DNA of 64,000 nt, taken from positions 20,475,001 through 20,539,000 of the forward strand of contig NC_059351.1 of assembly GCF_019703515.2 (NCBI RefSeq). The letters run 5' to 3'. Position 1 is the first letter of the stretch. Every line of letters starts with the position of its first letter. The translations under genes and the position numbers were made by a program. The notes below the pieces were generated by a model, which was not told where the DNA came from, did no database searches, and saw nothing but the letters and a program-made list of their open reading frames with translations. Of this stretch, positions 63,180 through 64,000 are shown one piece after another. This DNA is from Myxocyprinus asiaticus (taxonomy: Eukaryota > Chordata > Actinopteri > Cypriniformes > Catostomidae).

Positions 63180-63570
63180 TCAGTCAACATGAGATGTGCT
63201 ATTAAGGCGAGGAATAATTTTCCAGCAGGAAACAATGACCCCAAAACACAGTACAATCTATGAGGAAATGCTCTGAAAAGAAGTTTAGTATTCTGGAATG
63301 ATCCAGACTATTAAAAATCTTTGGTATGACCTAAACATTTCAGACTGAAGATGCTCTATATATAATTTGGTAGAGTTGGAGCAAATTTGCATGAATAATG
63401 GGGAAATGTAGATCTAAATCTAAATAAAACTGGACAATCAGGATGTGCAAAGCTCATGGACACATTCCCAAGATGACTCAAGGCCGTAATTCCTGCTAAA
63501 TGATGATGTACTTCGCATTGGCTAAGGGGGGTGAATGCCTTTGTAAATGGGAAATATACGTCTGTCCTTC
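63180..63570 (+). pseudogene. Very decayed Tc1-like transposase C-terminus
   Basis: Fragments resemble the end of a Tc1-type transposase: FPAGNNDPK (second Asp context), then a ten-residue-per-frame patchwork ending KAVIPAK and GVNAFVNG, similar to the KAVIAAKGA...GGVNAYV endings. There are many stops and no terminal repeats nearby. Low confidence. Confidence 0.35.
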
Positions 63571-63785
63571 TGGAGAAATTAATATTCTTAAATAGAAATA
63601 ATTTGTGTTGCACACTAATGCAAGGATCACTATTATTAATGCTTATACTTAGGTTTAGGATTAGGGGTTTCAGTTAACCTTAAATGGTATTAAACTTCTG
63701 TGCATGACTGAAGTTCAGCTATTTTCATAACAGTGCAACTTTTTCAGTAACAAGCTTCTTGGTCCAACTTTTTATTAGGTGTTAG

Positions 63786-64000
63786 GGGTGTAACGATTCA
63801 CTCATCTCACAATTCGGTTCGTTCACAATACTGAACTAACGGTTCGGTTCACTTCTTTAAACTAAGCCTGAATCAAGAAAAGTTATGATTGAAAGTTTTT
63901 TATTATTATTACTATTTTAACCTGCACTGTTCGGTCATTTGTGACCAAAATCAATTTTGTTTCTTCAATAAAACTGGTTTCCTTTATCTGACGGGTACGA
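63786..64000 (+). mobile_element. Possible terminal region of a hAT-type element, cut by the window edge
   Basis: The words ttaggggtgtaacgattcac and aattcggttcgttcacaata are typical of a hAT terminal region common in vertebrates. The rest would lie outside the window. Confidence 0.4.

Overview
The window is teleost fish DNA, most likely from an otophysan/cyprinid-type genome. It is AT-rich and has vertebrate-type GT-AG introns. Almost every major class of fish transposable element is present, usually as broken copies. Only two host genes can be recognised. The first is a complete four-exon rcan1 gene (regulator of calcineurin 1, short isoform, 196 codons) on the + strand, from 3254 to 19442, with a poly(A) signal near 20515. 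The second is the last coding exon of smim11 on the - strand at 25294-25482. The two lie tail to tail, as SMIM11 and RCAN1 do on human 21q22, which supports the orthology.

Region by region. 1-3250: a LINE 3' tail and a Penelope-like fragment with a GIY-YIG domain, then the flank of rcan1. 3254-20520: rcan1, with introns swollen by two Tc1-like elements, a hAT-like MITE with a perfect 8-bp target duplication, an L1 (ORF1 plus ORF2), an intron-containing IS630/Tc1-superfamily transposase, a second LINE and smaller repeats. 21616-23130: another Tc1-like element. 25.3 kb: smim11. 26704-29986: a miniature LTR retrotransposon (5-bp target duplication AGGCC) carrying a DIRS-like element in its 5' LTR and a tRNA-derived SINE in its 3' LTR. 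30-37 kb: no gene seen, only MITE-like and other repeats.

37134-43652 (- strand) is the most unusual part. It is a multi-exon, frameshifted element whose exons encode, in order, an HMGXB3-like transposase core with a SAP-like motif, a Ulp1-type (C48) SUMO protease with His-Asp-Cys residues visible, a PHD-like zinc finger and further exons. This architecture matches the Zisupton DNA transposons of fish. Beyond it lie a hAT fragment, Tc1 pieces and a DIRS retrotransposon (46012-50470, - strand). The tyrosine-recombinase gene of that DIRS is split by a clean Tc1 insertion, and its RNase H region carries a tandem duplication.

52.2-55.1 kb holds an orphan exon, a 42-bp minisatellite and an integrase-like gene with one nonsense codon. 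55159-60137 is a 5-kb minisatellite of 21-bp units with higher-order duplications. The last 4 kb contain short interspersed repeats only. Apart from rcan1 and smim11, these genes do not act in a shared pathway; the window is a record of layered transposition around a conserved gene pair.
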